Shown: positions 19,861-28,199, counted from the stretch's first letter. The stretch: DNA of 64,000 bases from Burkholderiales bacterium (GCA_020851235.1 JADZDD010000038.1:99725-163724), one strand, 5' to 3'. Notes: generated from the sequence alone by a model not told the origin. Translations and numbers: made by a program.

Positions 19861-19887
19861 CCCGGATGCTCCCGGATGCTCCCGGAT
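19861..19887. repeat. Tandem 10-bp repeat (CCCGGATGCT)
   Basis: CCCGGATGCT is repeated exactly twice (19861-19880) and then starts a third time as CCCGGATACG. The period of 10 bp equals one helical turn, which suits repeated protein binding on one DNA face. Confidence 0.6.
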
Positions 19888-19941
19888 ACGGTCGGTCCTC
19901 TGCCCGCCGCTCCGGATCATGTTCTTTCCGATTCCCCCATG

Positions 19942-19963
19942 AAAAAGCCCGGGGGCCGGGCTT
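19942..19963 (-). terminator. Orphan rho-independent terminator of tRNA-Ser
   Basis: AAGCCCGG (19945-19952) and CCGGGCTT (19956-19963) form an 8-bp stem with a GGG loop; on the minus strand it is followed by UUUUU (19942-19946). It lies 26 bp outside the left attachment repeat. Before integration this would have been just downstream of the minus-strand tRNA-Ser, which now lies 18.4 kb away, so it appears to be the tRNA's original terminator. Confidence 0.75.
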
Positions 19964-19988
19964 AGCCAACAGCTATCGGATTCGATTC

Positions 19989-20002
19989 TGGCGGAGAGGG
20001 CG
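19989..20002. repeat. Left attachment repeat (att) of the integrated element
   Basis: TGGCGGAGAGGGCG is identical to bases 38363-38376, the last 14 nt of tRNA-Ser (complement CGCCCTCTCCGCCA). Identity stops abruptly on both sides. It marks the outer end of the integrated element. Confidence 0.85.
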
Positions 20003-20105
20003 TCCTTCACGAACCACGTTACTTCAATGCGTTATGTAGCATGGAGACCGATCATCGGATAACCATACCGAACAACATACGGCCGCCGTCGTGTCGATAT
20101 CCCAG

Positions 20106-20126
20106 TGTACCTTTGATCGTTTGTCG
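20106..20126 (+). repeat. 21-bp motif, copy 1, upstream of a small HTH gene
   Basis: Begins TGTACCTTTGA and ends GTTTGTCG. It matches bases 29050-29070 at 19 of 21 positions. It ends 66 bp before the ATG at 20193; the second copy ends 71 bp before the AlpA-type gene. The matched position suggests a shared operator or promoter element. Confidence 0.65.
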
Positions 20127-20192
20127 CGTGGCGCCAAACCGTCAAAGTGCCTCCTGAATCGTCGACACAAGTCGGCCAACACCAGGGAGCAC

Positions 20193-20453
20193 ATGGACAC
20201 CGTACACGCAACGCCTCCGCCGCTACGCGTGGCGCATCAGCCCGCCCCGGCCAACAAAGCGGGTTACTCGGTCGTCGCCTTCGCGAAGGCCATCGATCTC
20301 TCGAGAGAATGTATCTACGCGCTCTGGGCACGCAGCCCCGACATGGCTCCAAGGTTCGTGCGGCTCGGCCGCCGACGCATCATCACCGAGCATCCGACCG
20401 ACTATCTCCGGCGCGTGGAGGCAGCCCAGCGTGTCAACGGGAGGAGCGCGTGA
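20193..20453 (+). CDS. Small helix-turn-helix (excisionase/AlpA-like) protein
   Basis: 86 aa from ATG 20193, with AGGGAGC upstream. The core GYSVVAFAKAIDLSRECIYALW followed by APRFVRLGRRRIITEHPTDYL has the shape of MerR-type winged helices in excisionases and AlpA-like regulators: recognition helix, then a short basic wing. It could regulate or direct excision of the element. It overlaps the next gene (TGATG at 20451-20455). A 21-bp motif upstream is shared with the AlpA-type gene at 29142. Confidence 0.65.
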   Translation: MDTVHATPPPLRVAHQPAPANKAGYSVVAFAKAIDLSRECIYALWARSPDMAPRFVRLGRRRIITEHPTDYLRRVEAAQRVNGRSA

Positions 20454-20935
20454 TGGAGCCGCGCATTGCTGCCCTACCGAAAGCCGTCCGCGAGGCGCTT
20501 GATTGCCTGACTCCGGCGGATGTGGCGAGCGAGCCAGAGGTCGCCACGGCTTCAGCAAAGGTTGCTAGCATCAAGAGGCGTTTCGATGAGGATAGCTCGC
20601 GACTCGCCGCGCGCCGCGATGCATTGGCCGCATGCGAGACCAGGCTTGTAGCCATCGACGCAGAGATCCGCGCGTTCGACGCGAACCACGATGTGTTGGC
20701 GACGATGCGCCGAGGACAATGCTGCCGCTGACCGCGAGGACCGCACGAACCAGGCGCGGCGCGTGCCGACCTTGTGCGCCAGCAAACCTTGCTTTCGCGT
20801 GCACTCTCTCTCGCCAAAGCGGACGCGAGCGCTGGACTCAACCCCTTCGGTCGCGCGCTTGGCGATGCCGAGTACGAGCGCGATGAAGTGATCTTCACCA
20901 CGCTCGTTGCCAATGCGGAAGCGTTCACCCGCTAG
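20453..20935 (+). pseudogene. Broken small coiled-coil protein gene
   Basis: Reads 92 residues from ATG 20453 (MEPRIAALPKAVREALD, then a charged helical stretch) to TGA 20729-20731. Coding character continues past that stop: from about 20765 the same frame gives ADLVRQQTLLSRALSLAKA to a stop at 20933-20935. Between them (about 20706-20762) the sensible frame is a neighbouring one (AEDNAAADREDRTNQARR). Two compensating indels therefore explain the break. The intact product would be about 160 aa, probably a phage-type protein of unknown function. Confidence 0.55.
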
Positions 20936-20990
20936 CTAGCAGCGTGCCGCTGGTTGCACCAAGGTCGACATCAAGGAACGTCGTAGACGC

Positions 20991-21281
20991 ATGGCTGGAA
21001 AGAAAAAAACCGCACCGCATCAAGCCGTTGCCCGGACACCTCCCCCCAAGAGGGGGGCGCCGCCCAGGGTGGGGCCGCTCCGCACGCTCGCGGACGTGCA
21101 GACCGAGCTCGCCCGGGTATACCGGGCAGCCCGCACCGGAAAGCTACCCCTTGATGAGGCCAAGGGGCTAGGCTACCTACTGCAACTTCTGGCGGGGATC
21201 TCGAAGGACGCGACGCTTGAGGCACGGGTGGCGGCGCTCGAGGAGCATCTGAATGCTGCTGCGCCGAATCAAGCGACTTGA
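20991..21281 (+). CDS. Hypothetical protein, element-borne
   Basis: 96 aa, not recognised. A basic, proline-rich N-terminus (MAGKKKTAPHQAVARTPPPKRG) is followed by a helical segment LADVQTELARVYRAARTGKLPLDEAKGLGYLLQLLAG and a C-terminal coiled-coil-like DATLEARVAALEEHL. The layout resembles small phage proteins encoded near packaging genes, but no terminase gene is present. It overlaps the next gene by 29 bases. Confidence 0.55.
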   Translation: MAGKKKTAPHQAVARTPPPKRGAPPRVGPLRTLADVQTELARVYRAARTGKLPLDEAKGLGYLLQLLAGISKDATLEARVAALEEHLNAAAPNQAT

Positions 21282-21924
21282 GGGCGCGTTCGCCACGCGC
21301 GTTGGGCCGGGAGGTCGGGAAGACGATCGGGACGGACCCATCGACGTGGACGTCTTCTTCGGCCAACTGTCGCTGATCTGCGGGGGCTACGCGGGGCCGG
21401 CCGTGGATGGTCTCACCTTGGAGCAGCTTCACGCCCTGGCCGTGGACGACGAGCAGTTCGCCAACGCGCATTTGACATCACCCACGGGGTCGTGGCTCGA
21501 CGACGGAACGTTCGGCCAGCATGGTGCAAAGCGGGCAGCCATGGCAGCGCGCGAGCTTGCGGTGCGCATCTTGGAGCGGGACGGGTATGTCGATGTCCAG
21601 CGCGCACGCGAATTGCGGAGCAACGCGCGCGAGCACTACCATTCGATCGATGGACATGACGTCGTTGCCCTTGCTCCGCTGCCGGTCCCCGCGTACGACT
21701 TTGAGGCGACGCTAGCGATGGCGCGCGCTCGCTTCCCTCGAGAGGTTGCCTTGGAGCCCGAAGTCCGCCTGCGCCGCTTGGAAGATGCGCATGCGAGGGA
21801 GCTCGCCGATCGCTCCACGCGAAACGCCAAGCTCTTGGACGCGCCATTCGATGCCGTTGCGGATCGCATGCATCAACTGCACGTCGACGAGCTCAAGCGG
21901 TTGATGTTGGCGCCGCGTGGCTGA
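21253..21924 (+). CDS. Hypothetical protein, element-borne
   Basis: 223 aa, not recognised. It starts MLLRRIKRLEGAFATRV, with a GGAG site (21242-21245) inside the end of the preceding gene, so the two are translationally coupled. Mostly helical and charged, with no membrane segment or signal peptide. The C-terminal part (LEPEVRLRRLEDAHARELADRS) looks like a coiled coil. Function unknown. Confidence 0.55.
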   Translation: MLLRRIKRLEGAFATRVGPGGREDDRDGPIDVDVFFGQLSLICGGYAGPAVDGLTLEQLHALAVDDEQFANAHLTSPTGSWLDDGTFGQHGAKRAAMAARELAVRILERDGYVDVQRARELRSNAREHYHSIDGHDVVALAPLPVPAYDFEATLAMARARFPREVALEPEVRLRRLEDAHARELADRSTRNAKLLDAPFDAVADRMHQLHVDELKRLMLAPRG

Positions 21925-21939
21925 CGGGGTCAGCGACAT

Positions 21940-22130
21940 GAGATCCGGCACCGTAAGCAGAACAATGGGCGCGGCTGGTGTCAGCGATCGGCACAATCTT
22001 GAAGGCGTACCCTTCGGCACACTCCGCGTCGAAGCGCTGCACCTGCGAGGCGCGCGCCGATGTCTTGGGTGATCGCGCACGGGGGTTGTCGACGATCAGC
22101 CGCTCGGGTACTGCGGTGAGCTCTGGGCGA
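21940..22130 (-). pseudogene. IS21-family istA remnant
   Basis: On the minus strand an open stretch reads PERLIVDNPRARSPKTS then VQRFDAECAEGYAFKIVP. This matches the pattern remembered for IS21 IstA transposases (RLIVDN, VQRxYAECAEGYGFKIDP). About 60 codons survive; the DPQKKG region that should follow is lost, and no ends or istB are visible. A scar of an old insertion just downstream of the GIY-YIG gene. Confidence 0.55.
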
Positions 22131-22137
22131 CTGCTTG

Positions 22138-23325
22138 CTATCCTACTTTGACAAGCGCCGCGGCTTCGGGATCGTAGATGTAACCGGTGATGCTTCCATC
22201 CTTGATACGCACCACTGCCTCGTCAATGACGAACAGCGGAACCAGAAACCATTCCTCGGGCTGCACGGGGTGACCGAAGCGATCATTTATGGTGATGTTC
22301 AACCGTGCGGACGCGAACAACCTGTGGAACAGGTTCTCCATCCGGGTGCGGTTGATACCTGCGAGCTTGTAGGTCGCGACCACTTCGACCTTCGCCAGCA
22401 GATAGGTGGCGTCATGCTCGGCGTTCGCGATGCGCGTCTCCACCCTGCCGCCGGTCACGCCTAGCTTGTGGATGAGATCGCGGTGCTGCGCGACATAAGG
22501 ATGATCGGACAAGGAGCGCAGGACGTAGATCGTGCCGCTTTCAACATCATCGGCCTCAAGCTCGCCGCCGAAGGATAGTTGCCCACTCTCGGGCGAGGCC
22601 AGTCGCCGGGCGGCCGGGTCGTTGTAGAAAGCGCGCTGGAGTGAGCGCAGCAACAGATTGCTCTCGGTGCGGTTGGAGAAGATGAGGCGCAGGCGGCTGT
22701 CCACCTCTCCGGCGGTGGTTTTCAGGGGCTCGCCAACCTCGGCGACATAGAGCGTGATGCCATCGAGTACGAAGAAGTCCCCGGCTTCAATCGCACGGCG
22801 ACCCGCGGCGATGGGTTGGGACTGACGCAACCCTGTCTTGACTTCCTTGGCTACACGCTCGAAGAGGGGCTTGAAGACCTGGAAGTCCGAGCAAGGCTTG
22901 CGATCCGCGATCTCCTCGGCAACGCGCTTGTCGGCGCTGGTACGGACATGGCGCAGGACGGAAATGTCGTCCGCGCCGGCACCTTCGGCCAGCTCGGCGG
23001 CCAAGTCGTCGATGTCGATGGCTTCCTCTCCCGAAGCGGCAACAGCAGGCGCTCCGACGAGCAAGCCCTGATGGTCTAGCGGCTCCAGCAAGGCGCGGCA
23101 ATCCGGGAGCGCGCGCAAACGGTCGAGTCGCACGGCGTAGAGGCGTTCGAAGATGTCGCGGTCCTCACCGTGCTGCGGCGCGCGCCCGTGCCTTGCGGTG
23201 AAGCGCTGGATCTCCTCGAAACCCGCGATGACGCGCTCCTCGCTGGCTGGGCGACCGCCCATTTTCTCGGGCGGCGCGAACTCGGCAAGCTCTGCGGCGA
23301 GCTCGTCAAGATCGGAGTCATGCAT
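22138..23325 (-). CDS. GIY-YIG nuclease family protein of a methylase/helicase operon
   Basis: 395 aa. The N-terminal half is acidic and helical (MHDSDLDELAAELAEFAPPEKMGG). The C-terminal GIY-YIG nuclease domain covers about residues 264-385: GTIYVLRS gives the GIY strand, IHKLGVTGG the YIG strand, then VETRIANAEHD and an RTRMENLFHRLF helix with the probable catalytic Glu330. It resembles T5orf172-type nucleases. Its start overlaps the helicase stop by 8 bp. In this operon it is the obvious candidate to cut DNA. Confidence 0.75.
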   Translation of the reverse strand: MHDSDLDELAAELAEFAPPEKMGGRPASEERVIAGFEEIQRFTARHGRAPQHGEDRDIFERLYAVRLDRLRALPDCRALLEPLDHQGLLVGAPAVAASGEEAIDIDDLAAELAEGAGADDISVLRHVRTSADKRVAEEIADRKPCSDFQVFKPLFERVAKEVKTGLRQSQPIAAGRRAIEAGDFFVLDGITLYVAEVGEPLKTTAGEVDSRLRLIFSNRTESNLLLRSLQRAFYNDPAARRLASPESGQLSFGGELEADDVESGTIYVLRSLSDHPYVAQHRDLIHKLGVTGGRVETRIANAEHDATYLLAKVEVVATYKLAGINRTRMENLFHRLFASARLNITINDRFGHPVQPEEWFLVPLFVIDEAVVRIKDGSITGYIYDPEAAALVKVG

Positions 23326-25372
23326 ATCGCCCCTCCGCCTTGAAGCGCATGAAGGCGGCCGCCCCTTCGGCCATGCGTCGCTCCCAGGGATCCTGGGAAT
23401 CGAGCGCCGGAATACGGCTGCGCTCCTTTTTGAACTGGACGGCGCGAACGGCCAGGTCCTTGGCCTCGTCCGGCGTCAGGCTCGTGCGCTTGGCTGAGAT
23501 GGCCGCCGCGACCTGTTTCAAGCTGTCCTCGCTCATGGTCTTGGCAAGGATGGCGTAGGCTTCTCCGAAGGGGTTGATGCGGTCGATCAGGTCGATGTCC
23601 AACTCCCTCACGTCCATCGCGAAGCGGCGCACGCCGTCGATCAGGGCGGTATTAGGCGACCCCTCGCTCTCGCCTTCGGTGACAAGCCGCTTGGCCTGCT
23701 GCGTGAGGTTGAGGGCGGCGATGGCGTGCTGGCGCACGGCCTCCTGATCTTCGGAGTCAAGCTCGGGATACTTGTCCTTGATGATCTTCCCCATGCGAAC
23801 CTGCGTCAGCTCCTCGGGCACCAGCTCCTCATCGAACAGCCCGCGCTCGATGGTGGGCTTGTCCTGCACGAAGGCCGCGATCACCTCGTTCAAGTCCTCC
23901 TGACAGATTCGCACCGCCTCCTTGCTCTTGGGCTCGGCGATGCCCTTGATCTCGATCTGGTACGCCCCTGTCTGCTCATTGATACCGACATTGCACCGGG
24001 CCGGATCGTAGCCACCTTCGCCATAGTTGACACCCGGCGTCGGGCCACTGTCGGCGTGCTTGGGCTTGAACTCGAAGCGCGGAGCGAGAACCTGCTCCAT
24101 CAGTAGGCTCGCTGCGATGGCCTTCAACGTATCGTTTACGGCCTCGGTGACCGCTTCCTCGGCTGCATCCGGCTCCGCGATCAGGTTGGTGAACCGCGCG
24201 CGGGTCTTGCCGGGCGCATCGCGGGTAGCTCGGCCGATGATCTGCACGATCTCGGTCAGGCTGGCGCGGTAGCCCACGGTCAGCGCATGTTCGCACCAGA
24301 TCCAATCGAAGCCTTCCTTCGCCATGCCCAGCGCAATGATGATGTCCACGTGATCCCGGTTGTCCTTCTGTGCCGGGTCTTTGAGCGCGGCGGACACGCG
24401 GTCACGCTTGGCGATGTCATCGTCGACGAGATCCGCGATCCGCAGTACCCGGCCATCGGGGCGCTTGACGAGTTGGAAGCCGGTGCGGGCGTCGATACCT
24501 TGCCACTCTCCCAGCGCCTCGATGATGTGCTCCACTTCTCTCATCTTGTCTTTCGTGCTCTCGCGCGAATTGACGTTGGGGATGTGGATGATGGTCTTCT
24601 CGGCAGGATCCAGGACACTGAGGATGTCATCGACGTAGGGACCGCCGTAGAAGAAATATCCGATGTCGAGCTGTTTGAGGTACTCGTAACCGTTGAGCTG
24701 TTCGTAGTAGGTGTAGGTGACGGTATCGAACTTCGACTCGTCCTGTGGCGCGAGAACGGCCTCGGCGTCACCCCGGAAGTAGGAGCCGGTCATGGCGACA
24801 ATGTGCGTCTTGCCACGCGCAATGAACTGACCCAGGTGCGTGCCCAGCTTGTTGTCGGGGTTTGCCGATACGTGATGAAACTCATCGACGGCGATCAGGC
24901 GGTCGTCGAACGCATCCACGCCGTAAGCATCGACCGCAAAGCGGAAGGTCGCATGGGTGCAGACCAGCACCTTGTCGTCGCCTTCAAGGAATGCGCCCAG
25001 CGACTTAACCTTCCCGCCGTTGTCGTTGCCTGGTGCGTTGCACAGGTTCCACTTGGGCTCGACCTGCCAGTCGGACCAGAAGCCGTACTTCGACAGCGGC
25101 TCGTCGTTGAAGCTGGCACCGATGGTCTTCTCTGGCACGACGATGAGGGCCTGCTTGATGCCCTGGTTCTTGAGCTTGTCGAGTGCCACGAACATCAGCG
25201 CACGGCTCTTGCCCGAGGCTGGCGGCGACTTGATAAGCAGGTATTGCTCGCCCCGCTTCTCGTAGGCCCGCTCCTGCATGGGCCGCATCCCAAGAGCATT
25301 GGCCCTTGTCGATGCGCCGTTTCGGGCGTAGGTGACGGAAACGGACGGTACGGCCTTAGTCTTGTCGCTCAT
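23318..25372 (-). CDS. DEAD/DEAH-box helicase of the same operon
   Basis: 684 aa superfamily 2 ATPase. Walker A is in LLIKSPPASGKSRA (about residues 45-58), motif II is VDEFHH (162-167), motif III VAMTGSY and motif VI QIIGRATRD. The C-terminal third is a family-specific helical region. It starts with an ATGA overlap on the methyltransferase stop and runs into the GIY-YIG gene, so all three are one translation unit. By analogy with type I/III restriction it may move or unwind DNA before cleavage. Confidence 0.85.
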   Translation of the reverse strand: MSDKTKAVPSVSVTYARNGASTRANALGMRPMQERAYEKRGEQYLLIKSPPASGKSRALMFVALDKLKNQGIKQALIVVPEKTIGASFNDEPLSKYGFWSDWQVEPKWNLCNAPGNDNGGKVKSLGAFLEGDDKVLVCTHATFRFAVDAYGVDAFDDRLIAVDEFHHVSANPDNKLGTHLGQFIARGKTHIVAMTGSYFRGDAEAVLAPQDESKFDTVTYTYYEQLNGYEYLKQLDIGYFFYGGPYVDDILSVLDPAEKTIIHIPNVNSRESTKDKMREVEHIIEALGEWQGIDARTGFQLVKRPDGRVLRIADLVDDDIAKRDRVSAALKDPAQKDNRDHVDIIIALGMAKEGFDWIWCEHALTVGYRASLTEIVQIIGRATRDAPGKTRARFTNLIAEPDAAEEAVTEAVNDTLKAIAASLLMEQVLAPRFEFKPKHADSGPTPGVNYGEGGYDPARCNVGINEQTGAYQIEIKGIAEPKSKEAVRICQEDLNEVIAAFVQDKPTIERGLFDEELVPEELTQVRMGKIIKDKYPELDSEDQEAVRQHAIAALNLTQQAKRLVTEGESEGSPNTALIDGVRRFAMDVRELDIDLIDRINPFGEAYAILAKTMSEDSLKQVAAAISAKRTSLTPDEAKDLAVRAVQFKKERSRIPALDSQDPWERRMAEGAAAFMRFKAEGRYA

Positions 25373-28128
25373 GCGTTGGCTCCCGCTCTGCGCTTCGTGC
25401 GCTTGGCCGGTGCAGCCGAAGCCGTCATCTTGGTATAGAGGTCAAACAGCTTCTCCAGCCGCTCGGTGTCGTTCTTGAAGCGGCGACCGATGTAGATGCG
25501 CTCCAGCACTTCGTCGTTGCGATCATGGGCGGCGCGCAGATCAGCGGGCATGTTCTCGGGGTCGTAAAGGTCCGCAATGGTCGCAGGAAAGTGATGCTCC
25601 CGCGCCAGCAAGATATCCTCTGCGCAGCGTGTCAGGTCGGCCTTGTTCTTCTCAGTCAGCAACGGAATGGGGAAGCTGTTGTAGCAAACCCCCGAGGAGT
25701 ATCTGAAGTCGGATTTCATTCGTCCTGCGGTAATCGAAACCCACGCCAGGTGAATCTGCGAACAAATTACTGAGAGCACGTATATCGGGGCATCGTAGAT
25801 CGCCTGCGCAGCATCCGAAATAATGATGTCGCCGCTCAGGAGTCCAACCGGTATGTAGGGGCGCCGCTCCGACGAAACGCGAGGTACAATGATTTGAGTC
25901 GAATTGCCAACAATGGTTCGTTCAAATCGATGAGGAGTGGCAAGGCCCAATTTGCCGCGTTCACTGCCGCTACGTCGGTATTCGACAATCGCATCAAGGC
26001 GCGTTTTGATAGCAGGAATTGACTGAGCGAGATTCGCTTGATCGTCTTCAATCCACAGGCACGACCTCTCAATGCCATTGATGAACTCCATGGAGCCGAG
26101 AATCTTTTTGATGAGCGGGGACGCCTCTGGATGACTTTCGAGCAGACGATCTCTGTCCTCTGGTGACAGCATGAAGTTACCCTTGTCGCGAGGAATATTG
26201 CCAGCAACCATTGGTGGCAAGTCAGAGATCGGGCTGGGATGCTTCTCTACGATGATGTTCTTACCTGCGATCAGATACGCATTGATCGCGGCTACGGTTT
26301 GCTTTTGATTTTCAGCATAGATGTACTTTGGTCCTCCACTCTGCTTTGAGACGCCAACGACTATACAAATGACGTTTGCATTGCGACTTGCATTATTGGA
26401 CCAGTAGAAATCCTTGTGAGCGAAGAATATCTCTTGGCCTCTGGAAAGTATTGGCGGCCAGATGATAGGAACCTGCACCCCTTGACAGATGGAGTTCGTG
26501 GATACGAAAGCGAACGAACCCTCGCCGGTGATGTACTCCGAAGCTTTCCAGAACCAGCCGGCGATGTAGTCCATCGCCTTGTGAGAGCTTCGTCCGCCGA
26601 TCACGCTTTTCAAGTCGGCCTTCTGTTCGTCGGTCTGGAACTTGTCTCCGACATATGGCGGATTTCCGCAAATGAAAGTCTCGCCGCCCTCGTTCTGGAA
26701 GTCGATCTGAGCCTGGTCCATAGGCGTACCAAAAAGGTCGTCTGCCTGAAACTTCACGCCGGTGCCGGTCGGCGGACAGATACTCAGCCAGTCGAGGCGC
26801 AGCGCGTTGCCGCATGTAATCCAGTTTTCATTGCGTAGAGGCAAAAACTCGGCAAGCGCCAGCTTCTGGCCCCGGTACAGCACATCACACTGATACTCGG
26901 CAATGACCAACGCAAGGCGGGCGATTTCCGCAGGGAAGTCACGTAGCTCGATGCCGCGAAAGTTAGTGAGCGGGATGTCAGACGGGCGATCTGGTTCGCC
27001 GCGCCGCCTGTTGATCTCGGCCTCGATGGCGCGCATTTCCTTGTAGGCGATGACCAGGAAGTTGCCCGACCCGCAGGCCGGATCGAAGACCCTGATCCTC
27101 GCCATGCGCCTGCGCAGGTTGAGCAACATGCGGACGTTGTCGCCCGCTTCATCCAGTTTGGCCCGGAGGTCGTCGAGGAATAGCGGGTTAAGCACCTTCA
27201 GAATGTTGGGGACACTCGTGTAGTGCATCCCCAGCTCGCCGCGCTCCTCGTCCTCGGCGACGGCCTGGATCATCGAACCAAAGATGTCAGGGTTGATCTT
27301 GGTCCAGTCCAACCCGCCGACGTGCAGTAGGTAGGACCGTGCGATCTTGCTGAATCGCGGCACGTCGTCGCCGCCAGAGAACAACTGCCCGTTGACGTAG
27401 GGGAAATCTTCAGCCCATCGGGGAATCTTGGCAGCGGCCCGGTCCTCGCGCTTGGTGTTCATGGTGCGGAACAGCGTGGCGAGGACCTCGTGCGTGTTGG
27501 ACGAGTCCTTAGCGCTCATCTGCGCAACGGTTTCGGTGAAACGGCCCTTCCCGATGAAGATGTCGGTGTCCTCGGCGAAGAAGCAGAAAATCAGCCGCGC
27601 CATGAGGTTGTTCATGTCGTGGCGACGCTCCGCTGTACCCCATTCTAGGTTGTCCTTCAGCAGCTCGACGTACAGACGATTGAGACGACTTGTCGCCCGG
27701 ATGTCGAAGGCGTTCTCGCTGATCTGGCGGACAGTGCTGATGCCCGCCAGTGGCAGGAAGAAGCCGAAGTGGTCCGGGAAGTCCTTGAATGCGCAGGCGA
27801 CGGTCTCGCCGCTGGTCAGGTCTTCGGCCTCGAAGTCCATCCCGTCCGTGGCGAGGATGAGTTTGGCCTTCGCCTTGGCGGTGGCCGGGCTGTCCTTCAG
27901 GGCCTTGAGCGAGGCCGTGACCCGACCCGCTTCACAGGTCAGGATGTGGATGTTGTTGGTCTGGAGGACGCCGCCGAGATCGGACTTGTTGGAAGCACCG
28001 GCGCGTAGGCGCTTGAGTGTCGTCGCCTTGTTACCGAAGGCTTCAAGGAATGCATAGGGAAACTCTGTACGGTCGAAAGGCTGCTCCGCGAGGTCGGTGA
28101 TGGCTTGTTCGATTTCTACGGCATTCAT
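25369..28128 (-). CDS. MmeI-like class I DNA methyltransferase, apparently without nuclease site
   Basis: 919 aa from ATG 28128 (MNAVEIEQAITDLAEQ), the size of MmeI. Motif I FDPACGSGNFL is at 348-358 and motif IV NPPY at 489-492, typical of adenine-N6 methylases. A helical spacer with ELGMHYTSVPNILKVL precedes them, and a target-recognition region lies at about 550-810. The N-terminal position where MmeI carries its PD-(D/E)XK nuclease shows no D...ExK pattern. The recognition-region DNA (25.7-26.5 kb) is visibly more AT-rich. It is the first large gene of the operon. Confidence 0.85.
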   Translation of the reverse strand: MNAVEIEQAITDLAEQPFDRTEFPYAFLEAFGNKATTLKRLRAGASNKSDLGGVLQTNNIHILTCEAGRVTASLKALKDSPATAKAKAKLILATDGMDFEAEDLTSGETVACAFKDFPDHFGFFLPLAGISTVRQISENAFDIRATSRLNRLYVELLKDNLEWGTAERRHDMNNLMARLIFCFFAEDTDIFIGKGRFTETVAQMSAKDSSNTHEVLATLFRTMNTKREDRAAAKIPRWAEDFPYVNGQLFSGGDDVPRFSKIARSYLLHVGGLDWTKINPDIFGSMIQAVAEDEERGELGMHYTSVPNILKVLNPLFLDDLRAKLDEAGDNVRMLLNLRRRMARIRVFDPACGSGNFLVIAYKEMRAIEAEINRRRGEPDRPSDIPLTNFRGIELRDFPAEIARLALVIAEYQCDVLYRGQKLALAEFLPLRNENWITCGNALRLDWLSICPPTGTGVKFQADDLFGTPMDQAQIDFQNEGGETFICGNPPYVGDKFQTDEQKADLKSVIGGRSSHKAMDYIAGWFWKASEYITGEGSFAFVSTNSICQGVQVPIIWPPILSRGQEIFFAHKDFYWSNNASRNANVICIVVGVSKQSGGPKYIYAENQKQTVAAINAYLIAGKNIIVEKHPSPISDLPPMVAGNIPRDKGNFMLSPEDRDRLLESHPEASPLIKKILGSMEFINGIERSCLWIEDDQANLAQSIPAIKTRLDAIVEYRRSGSERGKLGLATPHRFERTIVGNSTQIIVPRVSSERRPYIPVGLLSGDIIISDAAQAIYDAPIYVLSVICSQIHLAWVSITAGRMKSDFRYSSGVCYNSFPIPLLTEKNKADLTRCAEDILLAREHHFPATIADLYDPENMPADLRAAHDRNDEVLERIYIGRRFKNDTERLEKLFDLYTKMTASAAPAKRTKRRAGANA

Positions 28129-28184
28129 GGCCGTGTGGTCCTTCCCTTTGGCGGTGGCGCCTAGCCGCGACCGATTTGCGGGGC

Positions 28185-28199
28185 GTACATTTCTTGTAC
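28185..28199. promoter_or_regulatory. Palindrome upstream of the methyltransferase gene
   Basis: GTACA, five bases, TGTAC: a perfect inverted repeat 57 bp upstream of the methyltransferase ATG. It lies in the 137-bp gap between the small upstream ORF and the methyltransferase. It could be an operator; no matching controller gene was identified. Confidence 0.4.

Larger units (their letters stand above)
19732..20192. other. Non-coding junction between chromosome and integrated element
   Basis: 461 bases with no supported gene. In order it holds an inverted repeat (19815-19824 with 19842-19851), a run of three CCCGGAT units at 10-bp period (19861-19887), the orphan tRNA-Ser terminator (19942-19963), the outer attachment repeat (19989-20002) and, inside the element, a 21-bp motif (20106-20126) ahead of a small regulator gene. 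Confidence 0.7.
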
